64,000 bases of DNA from Prevotella melaninogenica (lineage in GTDB: Bacteria; Bacteroidota; Bacteroidia; Bacteroidales; Bacteroidaceae), in contig NZ_CP072360.1 in the NCBI RefSeq assembly GCF_018128065.1, positions 1,740,501-1,804,500 on the forward strand, read 5' to 3'. The notes beneath the pieces were generated by a model, which made no database searches, was not told the DNA's origin, and was given only the letters and a program-made list of their open reading frames with translations. Both the position numbers and the translations under genes were made by a program. Shown one piece after another: positions 35,227-44,147 of the stretch. Position 1 is the first letter of the stretch, and the number at the start of each line of letters is the position of its first letter.

Positions 35227-36948
35227 CTAATCCCCCATCATTGTTCCTTTGAAAAGTTGGATAAAATCTTCTTTAATAAGTCTTCCTACATTAAAGACAT
35301 GGATATGAGAAAGACTAGAAACAGGATCATCTATTACAATAATCCGTTTTTTTATAGCGTCATTAGCTAATTTACGACCTTTACATTGTTCGGTAAAATA
35401 AAGAAAGCTTATTATCATTTTTTCTCCTTCACTTAGGGATTTAAAAATCTCCTCTTCTGTTTGATCTCCTCTCGTTATGCGATATAATCCTTCTTCTTCG
35501 TGTTTGATAATCTTAAAATCGGTAATTCCTAAGTCTAGCAAAAGAGCATTTATATTCTCTATTGCTTCATCAATATTGATTACATTTTTCTGCTCAGAAG
35601 TAATTATTCCCTTTTGCTCCTGTATTTGAGTAGTATATTCTTTATACTCATGTTCGATTTCATTAATCGCTTGTTTATGAGAATTCAAAGTGGTGGTGTA
35701 CAAAGAAACAGTCTGATCATATTTGAATCTTTGTATCTCCCAGAAAGTATCCTTGATATGGTCTATCTCTTGTTGCTTATTCTGTAATTTTGTATTATAT
35801 TCTTCTATAATCTTATTTGCATTAGATATGATCTCATTTAGCCTGTCTAATAGTTCTTGATGAGATTCAATTACAACTTTTGTTCCAGGAGATTTACATT
35901 TTTCTTCCATCCTCAAAAGGTTATTTCTAATCACATTCATAAATTTATTAAATGCAATTTCATAGTCTTTCTTAAAACGATTGAGGATAGAAATGTTATC
36001 AAAAGTATCAATCTTCTGAGTGTTTTCAACCTCTTCCTTATACTTATCTTTTAAATCTGTTAGATTTTGTAATATGTCATTGTATGTTTTATCAAAGTAA
36101 CCTTTTAGGTCTTCTATAATCTTACTTGTTATTCCTTGTTGGCAAAAGGGGCATTGATTTGTATTTAAATTTAAATATGATAATCCATCTTTCACCCAAT
36201 CTGCATTAGCTAAGTTATCAATTAACTCAGATACTTTGCTTCCCTTATTTCCTGTAATAACTTCTCCAAATATTGTATATTTCTCTATTGGTTCACCATT
36301 GAAAACCATTAAAGGAATTCTTGGAATTTCTACAGCATCTTGTTTATTTAAATTGTTTACTTCATTCTTTAGTTCTTCAATGGTCTTTGTCGGTTCTATC
36401 GTAGGCTTTTTCATATTCAATAGATGATTAAATAGATTCTCTTTGCTACTTTGAACCCCTTGAAGACAATATTGTAGAACTCTATCTCCTCCAGAATATT
36501 GTCTTTTGATTTCCCAGATTTTATTTTGAAACCCTTCTACTTTTTTGTTCCATTGTTCGTCTTCTTTTTTTCTTTTCTCTTCAGCTTCCTTTTGCTGTTT
36601 ATATAGTTGTTCTAAAAATTTATTTGCAGAATCAATCTTAGTTTTAGCCTCTTTATTTTCTTTGGATAAGGTAAAGATACCTTTAATATTGTTCTCAGTG
36701 TAAAAGGTTTCTTCAATAAATTGCTTATTGTATACAAGAATTTCCTCTATCTGCATATCTAAATTAGGATTTATAGAGCAATCACTAAAATTAGAACATT
36801 CTGGAAACGAATGTAAATAGGAAGCAATAGTACTTTTACCAGTTCCATTTAGACCGTATATAAGAACTACATTCTTATTGTTTGTGTCCAATATAGTTTC
36901 GCCTTTATAGCATGATTTTTCTTTCTTTAATTTTATACTTTTTATCAT
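35227..36948 (-). CDS. RloC/PrrC-like AAA_13 ATPase, frameshifted near C-terminus
   Basis: The visible frame has 573 residues. The P-loop GLNGTGKST lies at residues 32-40; long coiled coils follow, interrupted by C266-PF-C269, a zinc-hook type CxxC as in RloC. The ABC signature region SLSEGEKMIISFLYF and Walker B RIIVIDDPVSSLSH are near the end. The D-loop and H-loop (VFILTHSLYFF) fall beyond the frame break at 35227-35235, in 34740-35203. In RloC and PrrC the family acts as a phage-triggered tRNA anticodon nuclease; the nuclease triad cannot be verified here, so the activity is inferred. No type I restriction genes adjoin it. It stands at the edge of the island, downstream of Fic genes. Confidence 0.72.
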   Translation of the reverse strand: MIKSIKLKKEKSCYKGETILDTNNKNVVLIYGLNGTGKSTIASYLHSFPECSNFSDCSINPNLDMQIEEILVYNKQFIEETFYTENNIKGIFTLSKENKEAKTKIDSANKFLEQLYKQQKEAEEKRKKEDEQWNKKVEGFQNKIWEIKRQYSGGDRVLQYCLQGVQSSKENLFNHLLNMKKPTIEPTKTIEELKNEVNNLNKQDAVEIPRIPLMVFNGEPIEKYTIFGEVITGNKGSKVSELIDNLANADWVKDGLSYLNLNTNQCPFCQQGITSKIIEDLKGYFDKTYNDILQNLTDLKDKYKEEVENTQKIDTFDNISILNRFKKDYEIAFNKFMNVIRNNLLRMEEKCKSPGTKVVIESHQELLDRLNEIISNANKIIEEYNTKLQNKQQEIDHIKDTFWEIQRFKYDQTVSLYTTTLNSHKQAINEIEHEYKEYTTQIQEQKGIITSEQKNVINIDEAIENINALLLDLGITDFKIIKHEEEGLYRITRGDQTEEEIFKSLSEGEKMIISFLYFTEQCKGRKLANDAIKKRIIVIDDPVSSLSHIHVFNVGRLIKEDFIQLFKGTMMGD

Positions 36949-37064
36949 AATGGGAATATCAATATTTATAATCTAAAATAGTTTTACATACTTGATAAAG
37001 AATTTTTACTCCAAAAAGTTTGTATGTTTCTAGTAATATGAAAGGATAATCATTGATATAGAAT

Positions 37065-38026
37065 TTAATCATTTTGTTCGTAACAATATGAATAATCTAT
37101 ACATTTCATAAACATTTCTCGGTCATCAATCTTAGCGGTTAATGCGGGCTTTACTAATGCCTTGATGTGTGTATTGTCTGACACGCTCTCACGCATAGCT
37201 GCCAAATAGTCGTTTTTGTTTATTTGGCTCCAATCTACACATCGTTTGAGAGAACGTTTCAGCATGAGGTCTAGCCAAATGCGAGTGCTGCGACCATTAC
37301 CCTCCATAAAAGGATGGGCTACGTTGCATAAATTCGGCTGCACTCGACCATTTGTGAACGAGTTCACATGGTGCTCATTGGCACGAATTTTCATTTCCAC
37401 ATATTATTTGTCCATAATCTCATCAAAAGTTGTTTCTGGCATTCGTTCTATTGTTTGCAGCGTTGCAGGGAAGTGCATATAATTAGCGAAAGTAAAACCT
37501 CCTTTGGATATATTCTTAGTTCGGATTTGTCCAGCAAAGTCATACAGTCCTCCAAAGAGATAAGCGTGTATTTGTTGCAGACACTTTACACTTCTCGGTT
37601 CTGCCGTTTGCAAGATGCCACTTTCAAAAAGCTGATAAGCCTTTTTCTTGCTCTGTCCGTCAATAGTGTTATCACTATAGAGGAACCTGTCAAGAAAGCT
37701 TGTTGCCTTGGTATTGTTGATATGCTTTGCCAAAAGGGTTACACCCTCTGCATCAAACGTATCTGTCTTATAAGACTTCCCGTCAGAGGCTTTTAGCTTC
37801 AGTTGGTTAGTAGCACTAACCAACTGACTGTTTTCTTTTCTTAGTTTGGTTTTGAGATACTTCCAATAATTCCTCGTCTTTTGGTAATCATCTTGCTCGT
37901 TAATCGCAGCAATGATGTCCAGCACAGAGAACCACCACTTACTGTGTTCGTCGTCCCACACCGCCCTCACTTCACGGTCGTTGAAAAAACGAATAGATTT
38001 TTATGTTGTTCTTTACGCGCTTCCAT
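37065..38026 (-). pseudogene. Bro-N/Fic fusion gene, broken at two places
   Basis: From ATG 38026 the frame reads MEARKEQHK and shifts at an A5 run; with one more A it reads SIRFFNDREVRAVWDDEHSKWWFSV, a Bro-N-like (phage antirepressor) domain. Then follows a Fic domain (FGGLYDFAGQIRTKNISKGGF). At 37404 an in-frame TAA follows FDEIMDK. The same frame resumes YVEMKI and, after an extra 22-residue stretch, gives NVAHPFMEGNGRSTRIWLDL with an intact Fic motif. Relatives usually read KYVEMNVAHPF, so 66 bp seem inserted in frame. The stop probably inactivates it, leaving 37404-37970 and 37065-37400 as separate frames. Together with 38037-39143 it makes two adjacent Fic genes. Confidence 0.7.
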
Positions 38027-38036
38027 AAATGGGAAT

Positions 38037-39143
38037 TTAGTTGTTCGTTTTATTATTTTTTATCTCCCAATAGCCATTGCGCTTACCATTTTTGCGTTCA
38101 ATAATGCCACGTTCTGACAAACGCGTTGTCATACGTTTTACGGTTCGCTCAGACTTACCTATATGCACAGCAATTTCCTTTTGCGTTGCTTGTGGTTTCT
38201 CCTTGACAAACTTTATAAGTGCTACTTCTTCCAAAGTGTAATCCAAAGTGTCATTATGGCTCTTTGGAACTTCCAAACTGGCACTTTGAACCAGATGCTT
38301 TGGTGCTTCTATATGTAGAAGTCTGTTCTTTAGTTCATTCTGCTCACCTAAAATCAAATTGCGAAAGAATGCTTCAAGGTATTGTGTTGTAGCAAAGACG
38401 CCTTTAGGCATATTGTTATAGTTGGCTCGAACCAGTGCGTTACGAAAATACCACGAATAGTTAGCAAAGGTTTCGTTACTGATGTCGAAACCAAATATAC
38501 GCAGATACTTAATGGTAAAAACTGCCGTTGTACGAGTATTGCCCTCCCCGAACGGATGAATTTGCCAAAGGTCAGAAACAAATTTTGAGATATGGCTCAC
38601 AGCTTCTGCTATATCATGATGCTTATAATCGTATTCTTTTTCACGGGCAAAGTCGTAATCCAGCGTTTCACGGATACTATCAGCACCAGCATATAGTACC
38701 GTTTCTCCATTCAACACCCATTCCTTTTTCGTAATGTTATAATCTCTTATCTTTCCTGCATGCTCATAGATGCCTTCAAACAAACGACGATGAATTGAAA
38801 TATATTCCAATGGCGAGAACGTAAAGCTCTGTTCAGATAGCAATTCGGTAATACGAGCCGAAACTTTATCAGCCTCTTCCGTTCTATTCCCGCCCCCCTT
38901 ACGAGCTGACTTTGACTCATAATAGCTATTGACGAGCTGCTTCACCTCCTCAATCGTGATGTCACCCTCAATATGCTGGCGAGCAGTTTCACGCAAATAA
39001 TCAGAAGTCTTCAAGCCATCAACAGCCTGCAAGCCAATAGCCGTCTGCCACGCATAACCTTTTTCACGTTTATGCGGCTCGCTTTGTCGTATATATTTTT
39101 CAAAATCGGTCATGTCAAATTTCATACATTTATTTTTTACCAT
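38037..39143 (-). CDS. Fic family protein with fused VbhA-like antitoxin segment
   Basis: The protein has 368 residues. Residues 28-78 (AIGLQAVDGLKTSDYLRETA, IEGDITIEEVKQLVNSYYES) resemble the VbhA-type antitoxin helices that cap Fic enzymes, here fused to the enzyme. The Fic motif is HPFGEGNTRTTA at residues 196-207, the common variant with T for G in GNTR. The C-terminal 80 residues form a winged helix (ATQKEIAVHIGKSERTVKRM). It probably modifies a protein by AMP transfer when released from inhibition; the target is unknown. It is immediately upstream of the broken Bro-N/Fic gene and shares its direction. Confidence 0.85.
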   Translation of the reverse strand: MVKNKCMKFDMTDFEKYIRQSEPHKREKGYAWQTAIGLQAVDGLKTSDYLRETARQHIEGDITIEEVKQLVNSYYESKSARKGGGNRTEEADKVSARITELLSEQSFTFSPLEYISIHRRLFEGIYEHAGKIRDYNITKKEWVLNGETVLYAGADSIRETLDYDFAREKEYDYKHHDIAEAVSHISKFVSDLWQIHPFGEGNTRTTAVFTIKYLRIFGFDISNETFANYSWYFRNALVRANYNNMPKGVFATTQYLEAFFRNLILGEQNELKNRLLHIEAPKHLVQSASLEVPKSHNDTLDYTLEEVALIKFVKEKPQATQKEIAVHIGKSERTVKRMTTRLSERGIIERKNGKRNGYWEIKNNKTNN

Positions 39144-39185
39144 GAATGTAATATTTCATCATTAACAACAACTATGGTAGGTAAA

Positions 39186-39677
39186 TTATACACCTAACTT
39201 TTCTATTGCATCATTTATAATATAAGAATTCGCAATGACATATTCATCAAACAAGTTCATCATTTTGTTCATCGCGTCCAAATTTTCCTCTTCTTTCATT
39301 TGCTTATATATGCCTAATAAAAGTTTCACAATTTTCTCTCTAAGGTAAAAATCATCAGAATGCAAGAAGTCATGCGCTTTTATATACAGGTAACAATCTA
39401 ATGGTAGCATACTAGCACATTTTTCTAGGTATTTAATCTGAGAAAAACGTTCCCGATGCGTTTTATTGTTCCAATTCTTTGTAATCTCCTTAAATAGATT
39501 AAAATCTTCTACAGATAGGTTATCTATATGATATTCATATGATTTTACAATCTCTTCTCTATTATCCGCAATGTGACATAGCACAATATCATTTGCTGTT
39601 TCCCTATAACAAGGTTCAGAAATATTTTTTAAGGAAAGTCTTACCATCATCGCTATTACTTTCTCATTATTCAACAA
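39186..39677 (-). CDS. C-terminal piece of the STAND NTPase gene
   Basis: The frame has 163 residues of soluble helices (RETANDIVLCHIADNREEIV) with no domain of its own. Its only possible start is a TTG. It appears to continue the frame 39671-40207: restoring one A in AAATTTT near 39690 gives CRQNLNKILLLNNEKVIA without a stop. I read it as the C-terminus of a single protein of about 1430 residues that starts at 43479. As a stand-alone accessory protein it would be unusual. Confidence 0.6.
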   Translation of the reverse strand: MLNNEKVIAMMVRLSLKNISEPCYRETANDIVLCHIADNREEIVKSYEYHIDNLSVEDFNLFKEITKNWNNKTHRERFSQIKYLEKCASMLPLDCYLYIKAHDFLHSDDFYLREKIVKLLLGIYKQMKEEENLDAMNKMMNLFDEYVIANSYIINDAIEKLGV

Positions 39678-40207
39678 TAAAATTTATTTAGATTTTGCCT
39701 GCATGTATTCCTTATGTCTTTATGATATAATCCATAAAAGAATATCTGAGCCAAAATAACATGGCATCTATTATCTTTCATAAGATTAGAAATGTATGCA
39801 CGCACGGAATCTGTCTTAAAATAATAATGAGACTGTATTACATCTGCTCTTACCATTAGCCCATAGGCTCCACTACCAGATAAATATACAGAGAATAATT
39901 TATCAGTTAGCACTTCATCATAATATTCCTTGTAGTATATGTAGTATAAAACCTCTAAGCGCAATTCTATTGCTAAGTCCTTATATAATAGGTTTAAAAG
40001 ATGATAGATCTGGGCACGACGGGTGGATAACGCACAAATAGATATAAGGATATTCAATGCATGACCTTGAAAACTATTGATAGCAACACCCAATTTGTGT
40101 TGTACAATATCTGCTAAGCTTCTACAGTGCAAATTTTCTTGCTCATCTTTTAAAAGTAATGGTTGTTTTATTGCTTGTATAAGTATCGGTATCAAATCAT
40201 CTATCAC
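39671..40207 (-). CDS. Middle C-terminal piece of the STAND NTPase gene
   Basis: The frame has 178 residues from a GTG at 40207, all helical (HALNILISICALSTRRAQIYH). Upstream of the GTG the same frame stays open for about 45 codons with natural sequence (PVLPKIYEYRLYKNNAYTF), and it joins the 1091-residue frame if one A is added to the A6 run at about 40311-40316. The C-terminal sensor regions of Avs-type STAND proteins are helical repeats of this kind. Taken alone it could be read as an accessory protein overlapping by four bases. Confidence 0.6.
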   Translation of the reverse strand: MIDDLIPILIQAIKQPLLLKDEQENLHCRSLADIVQHKLGVAINSFQGHALNILISICALSTRRAQIYHLLNLLYKDLAIELRLEVLYYIYYKEYYDEVLTDKLFSVYLSGSGAYGLMVRADVIQSHYYFKTDSVRAYISNLMKDNRCHVILAQIFFYGLYHKDIRNTCRQNLNKFYC

Positions 40208-43200
40208 ACAATTTTCTTCCTTTGTATAGTTCGTGGCAAGTTGTTCAAAAGTATATGCATTATTTTTATATAGTCTATATTCATATATCTTTGGAAGAAC
40301 GGGACTAACTCTTTTTTCTCAGCCCCACCTAAAAATAATCCTAATAATCCTGCTTCTTTGTACATGGATTTGATGTTTGGATTGTCATGTAAAGAGATGA
40401 TAAATTTCTTATACTTTTCTGGAGAATTCTCTACACATTTAGTAAATGCTTCTGCATGTGCTCTTAGACTAATTGGCGAAAAATTTCCTTTGCGGAAAGC
40501 CTTGTGCTCATCTAATTTATCAAAAGAGGATAGCCAATTCTCGGGAGAGAAATGATTATAAACTTCTTGCGTTGTTATACCTCCACAAATGGATGCAGCT
40601 GTTACATGGTGGTTAGGTTTCTCATTTACATATATACCATTGAAACGCCGACAAAGTTCTTGCTTACATCGCTTAGCTTCTTTTGTCAATGTAGATTCTA
40701 AAACGGTACAACATAGCAACTGCCACTTATTCCAACCAAGATAAGGTAGCACAAGTTCAGTGTATCTTCTATCATAGTTATGTATATAGTCTCCTCTTGA
40801 CCGATATTTCAAAATAGTCTCTTGATACTTTACTTGTTCTTCATGTGATATTGACAGGTACAATTTAGATAGAGCTTCTAAGAAATAATACCTAACGTCA
40901 CCAAATTCGATGAACTTATCTAATTCTTCATTATTTGAAATTAAATTCTTGATATATGTGTCAAATAGAGTTGGTTTTGCTGCAATTACCTTGAAAGATA
41001 AAATAAATGCAGATTCATCTTCAAGGGACAATAATTTTTGCACCATAGAGGTGCCAAAATCTTGTTCCCCAATATATTGTGTAAGGAGATTTCCTAACCA
41101 TTCAAAAAACTTTTCTGCATAGTCAGACATATAGTTACTAAAAATCTCATTTATCGAATACCACTGATAGCTTTGCTTTCTTGTCTTGGAAACTATCTGC
41201 AAAAAGCAGTCGTATGTTATCATTAAAAACTCTTTTGGGTACTCCTTATAGAGCCTATTACATATCTGTTCAAACAACTCGTAATCGTAATGCGACTTAT
41301 GCTTATTGTTATTAACAAAGTAGTTAATGAGAAGTTCCTTCGTCTCTTCCAAAGCAAAATTCAGATTGGTATCAATTGCATCTATGACACAACTTGCCAA
41401 ATCGAAATTGGGTTTTACTTTTAAGTTAATGTAACTTTCTCTTACTTTCTTATTGGAATAATCATTATGATTTCGTAATATCCACATCGTTATATTCTCT
41501 TTAGTAGGACTGTCCTTTATTGTATCTACCATGTCATAAACGTCGTCGGGAAATTTCGAGGCATAATTCGAAAACAAAATTCGCAGAGGATCAAAATAAT
41601 CGTTTTCGGTGGTAAGGTCAGCCACTAAAGGTTGTATCAAGTCCTTTATTGTCGGGAACCAAAAAGGATTTGCTGTTGTCGAAAGGAAATAAATAAATAA
41701 TTGATGGTTGAGTTTGGGCAACTTCTTAATGATATCAATCTCGAACTTATATACAGCATCACTATATGAGAGTATAGAAAGAGCCAGTTGTTTCAGATGC
41801 AAACGAATATCATTAGAAAATATTATTGTATAAATATCCTTCTTATACAATGAATCAGAATGTCCCCTTTCAAAATCTAAGAAAATTTTAATTGAGGAAC
41901 GTACTTCTAACCCTTGAAATTGACTTTTCAATTCAGTAATAAGAGACTTGTTCTTTGATGCATAATACCTTGCAAGTACATAATCGTAAAAACTTTGATG
42001 AAAGAACGAGATTCTTTTATTGTCATATTTTACGATGCACTCGCTTGCTAAATACCTTGTCGCATTATTGTTTCCAGCCGTTATTAACCATGTTGGAGTT
42101 AAAGTTTCCGCTCCTTGAACAGACTTTGCAATTTCAAACATGACATCTTCCAAATTACTACAAGACGTATGTTTGCTTGCATAATTTATCAATGACAACC
42201 ACAAGCCATCATATAACTCCATATAGTTTTGATAATTGTATTCTCTAACATTGCCAGAGCCATATAACCTACAAAAGACATCTAGATATTGGGCAGTTTT
42301 TAGTATCGTAATTGTTTGGGATGTTAATTTACAATAAAGACCAGAATCTAATCTGTTAATAACATACTCAACATCCTTATCATCCAATCTATTCACCTCA
42401 ATAGCAGTGCTATGCTCTTTTAATTGACTTAATGATGGGTCATATTCTAAATCATACTTCCTACAAGACACTATTATTCTTATGTCTTTGCTATACTCCT
42501 TTTCCCATGCAGCAATTACATTCAAGAGTATATTTAGCTTATCTCTATCGTTAGATAAATATTGGGATAATGCATCTATTTGGTCTATAATAAAAACAAC
42601 TCTCTTATGCTCAGATACTAATAAATCCAGTGAAGCGTGTAATCTCTCCAAAGAAAAATCAGAAGTTTCATTTTCTGTAATGTTGTAATAATCTGCCTTA
42701 ATCGTCAGACACTTAATTCCTGATGCAGTAAGTTTATCCAGTAAATCCTTAATGATAACAGTTTTCCCGACTCCTGCATTTCCAACCAGAAGTTTTAATT
42801 GACAATCTTTAGATGTCAAATCGCCTTGTATCCAATCAAATAATTGATCTGTTTCTTTTCTAGCTATATGAGATTCTTTTAATCCATAAAATGTAGTTGT
42901 TATTCTTTCAAAAGATTTCAGGTTTACATCTAAAAAATCTAATAGTTTTGACTTCTCATCTTTTAATGATAACATTTGCTCATGGTATAATGTTTCCCAT
43001 AAATCAATGACCGAGTCAACATTATTTTCTGTAAGATTTTCGTTGTCTTTAAAATAATACCTGTAAGTCTGTTGAATATTTTCCGAGTTAGCAATTTGAC
43101 TCTCAACAAAAACTCTGTCAATATACTTCCAATAAACGATATCGTTGTTAGTATCACAAGTGATAAACAAAACAACTTCTCCTTTCATTCTATGGGCATA

Positions 43201-43479
43201 CGCAAGAAGCGATCTCGGGATGTCATAACAGACGCCCTTCTCCCTGATAGCGTTGTTATTATAATGCTTTATCTGCACAGTAACTTTTGCGACAATTGTA
43301 TCATTGCCATCCAAAATGCTAATATACCCATCTGTATTTGCTTCTGTTCCACCTTCTTTAATGTTAGAAGTGTCAACCCTTTTATCTTCTAAGATTTTCC
43401 GTAGTAGCCGAACAGATTTTTCATCCAAACGTTTTGAAGCCCAAGATGATTTATTGGGCTGTAAATTCAGATCTTTCAT
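40204..43479 (-). CDS. STAND-type NTPase with DUF4365-like nuclease (Avs-like)
   Basis: The frame has 1091 residues. Residues 1-130 resemble a DUF4365 PD-(D/E)xK nuclease: EANTDGYI supplies the acidic residue and VTVQIKHYN the QxK, followed by YDIPRSLLAY and VLFITCDTNNDIVYWKYI. The NTPase has its P-loop GNAGVGKT at 233-240 and Walker B VVFIIDQID at 294-302, then a SCRKYDLEYDPSL sensor segment typical of STAND ATPases. The rest is helical repeats. This architecture (effector nuclease, STAND ATPase, repeat sensor) is that of Avs anti-phage proteins, which sense a phage protein and then cleave DNA. The end of this frame, after GGAEKK, is probably out of phase (see 39671-40207). An XRE repressor precedes it with ATGA overlap. 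Confidence 0.8.
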   Translation of the reverse strand: MKDLNLQPNKSSWASKRLDEKSVRLLRKILEDKRVDTSNIKEGGTEANTDGYISILDGNDTIVAKVTVQIKHYNNNAIREKGVCYDIPRSLLAYAHRMKGEVVLFITCDTNNDIVYWKYIDRVFVESQIANSENIQQTYRYYFKDNENLTENNVDSVIDLWETLYHEQMLSLKDEKSKLLDFLDVNLKSFERITTTFYGLKESHIARKETDQLFDWIQGDLTSKDCQLKLLVGNAGVGKTVIIKDLLDKLTASGIKCLTIKADYYNITENETSDFSLERLHASLDLLVSEHKRVVFIIDQIDALSQYLSNDRDKLNILLNVIAAWEKEYSKDIRIIVSCRKYDLEYDPSLSQLKEHSTAIEVNRLDDKDVEYVINRLDSGLYCKLTSQTITILKTAQYLDVFCRLYGSGNVREYNYQNYMELYDGLWLSLINYASKHTSCSNLEDVMFEIAKSVQGAETLTPTWLITAGNNNATRYLASECIVKYDNKRISFFHQSFYDYVLARYYASKNKSLITELKSQFQGLEVRSSIKIFLDFERGHSDSLYKKDIYTIIFSNDIRLHLKQLALSILSYSDAVYKFEIDIIKKLPKLNHQLFIYFLSTTANPFWFPTIKDLIQPLVADLTTENDYFDPLRILFSNYASKFPDDVYDMVDTIKDSPTKENITMWILRNHNDYSNKKVRESYINLKVKPNFDLASCVIDAIDTNLNFALEETKELLINYFVNNNKHKSHYDYELFEQICNRLYKEYPKEFLMITYDCFLQIVSKTRKQSYQWYSINEIFSNYMSDYAEKFFEWLGNLLTQYIGEQDFGTSMVQKLLSLEDESAFILSFKVIAAKPTLFDTYIKNLISNNEELDKFIEFGDVRYYFLEALSKLYLSISHEEQVKYQETILKYRSRGDYIHNYDRRYTELVLPYLGWNKWQLLCCTVLESTLTKEAKRCKQELCRRFNGIYVNEKPNHHVTAASICGGITTQEVYNHFSPENWLSSFDKLDEHKAFRKGNFSPISLRAHAEAFTKCVENSPEKYKKFIISLHDNPNIKSMYKEAGLLGLFLGGAEKKELVPFFQRYMNIDYIKIMHILLNNLPRTIQRKKIV

Positions 43480-43706
43480 TTAAGTTGCTCTTTACTCAAT
43501 TCCTTATCTACAAACACTATTAAATCCTTTGGATTAACCTGCAAAATCTCTGCTATCTGAAATAGCAATTCTAGGCTTGGCTGTCGACGATTGCAAACAT
43601 ATGAGTTGACAATAGTAAAACTCTTGCCGAGCTTTTCAGCAAGCCATGTTTGCTTAATCCCTTTCTCGATAAGCACCTCTTTAATTCTATTAGTTGGACT
43701 TTCCAT
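43476..43706 (-). CDS. XRE-family HTH regulator of the STAND operon
   Basis: The protein has 76 residues from ATG 43706 (MESPTNRIKEVLIEKGIKQT); an in-frame ATG at 43715 is also possible but lies only a few bases after the expected transcription start. The helix-turn-helix is KQTWLAEKLGKSFTIVNSYVCNRRQPSLELLFQIAEILQV (broken here as one domain): the second helix is SFTIVNSY. The end DLIVFVDKEL is typical of short XRE proteins. Its stop overlaps the start of the nuclease-NTPase gene by four bases, so it probably represses the shared promoter at 43727-43734 and holds the toxic effector low. Confidence 0.85.
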   Translation of the reverse strand: MESPTNRIKEVLIEKGIKQTWLAEKLGKSFTIVNSYVCNRRQPSLELLFQIAEILQVNPKDLIVFVDKELSKEQLK

Positions 43707-43726
43707 AAATATCATCTGATTGTTTG

Positions 43727-43734
43727 CAAATATA
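43727..43734 (-). promoter_or_regulatory. Promoter -7 element TATATTTG of the XRE-STAND operon
   Basis: TAnnTTTG on the minus strand, 21 nt upstream of ATG 43706. Confidence 0.6.
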
Positions 43735-43757
43735 GTAAATTTTCTTGTATAAAATAC

Positions 43758-43788
43758 TCAATAAGAGGGGAATTTTCCCTCTTATTGA
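43758..43788 (-). terminator. Terminator between mobilization operon and XRE gene
   Basis: TCAATAAGAGGG and CCCTCTTATTGA form a perfect 12-bp stem with a 7-nt loop. It ends the mobilization operon and insulates the XRE promoter. Confidence 0.8.
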
Positions 43789-43805
43789 AGTTTATGTGTT
43801 CAACA

Positions 43806-44111
43806 CTATTTGTTTTTCTTATTTTGCAGGTTATTCTGCATCAAACTATCTGCCTTTTGCTTCAATTCCATGTCGTAATCATCGGCTTTTTCCTTGATTA
43901 GTTTGATAATCTTTTCATTGCGATGAATGTCAAACATATCGTTAAGCCATAGGATTTCCTTAGGGCTACAACCTCTCCATACTCTAATGATACGAAATTT
44001 CAAGGTATCGTCTTTGTTTTGCTGTTTGCTTTGCCACAAGAAGTAATTGCCGACCAAAGAAACAAAACAAAGGACAGATACTGCTACCATATAAGTAAAG
44101 ACTTTCGACAA
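43806..44111 (-). CDS. Small membrane-anchored protein of mobilization operon
   Basis: The protein has 101 residues. An N-terminal membrane helix (YMVAVSVLCFVSLVGNYFLW) is followed by a charged cytoplasmic or periplasmic part (EILWLNDMFDIHRNEKIIKL) and a basic tail ending LQNKKNK. I do not recognise the family. It is the last gene after the relaxase and the 106-residue protein. Small membrane proteins are common in Bacteroidetes mobilization modules, so a role with the relaxosome is possible but unproven. Confidence 0.6.
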   Translation of the reverse strand: MSKVFTYMVAVSVLCFVSLVGNYFLWQSKQQNKDDTLKFRIIRVWRGCSPKEILWLNDMFDIHRNEKIIKLIKEKADDYDMELKQKADSLMQNNLQNKKNK

Positions 44112-44147
44112 CTTGATGTCAAAGCTGTGTCTATGAATATGCTCTTG

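Noticed and set aside
36959..37072. 37-residue minus-strand frame (MIKFYINDYPFILLE) overlapping the end of the Bro-N/Fic gene
   Set aside because: The ATGATTAA overlap hints at coupling, but the frame is short, AT-rich and without a family; the upstream gene is itself broken.
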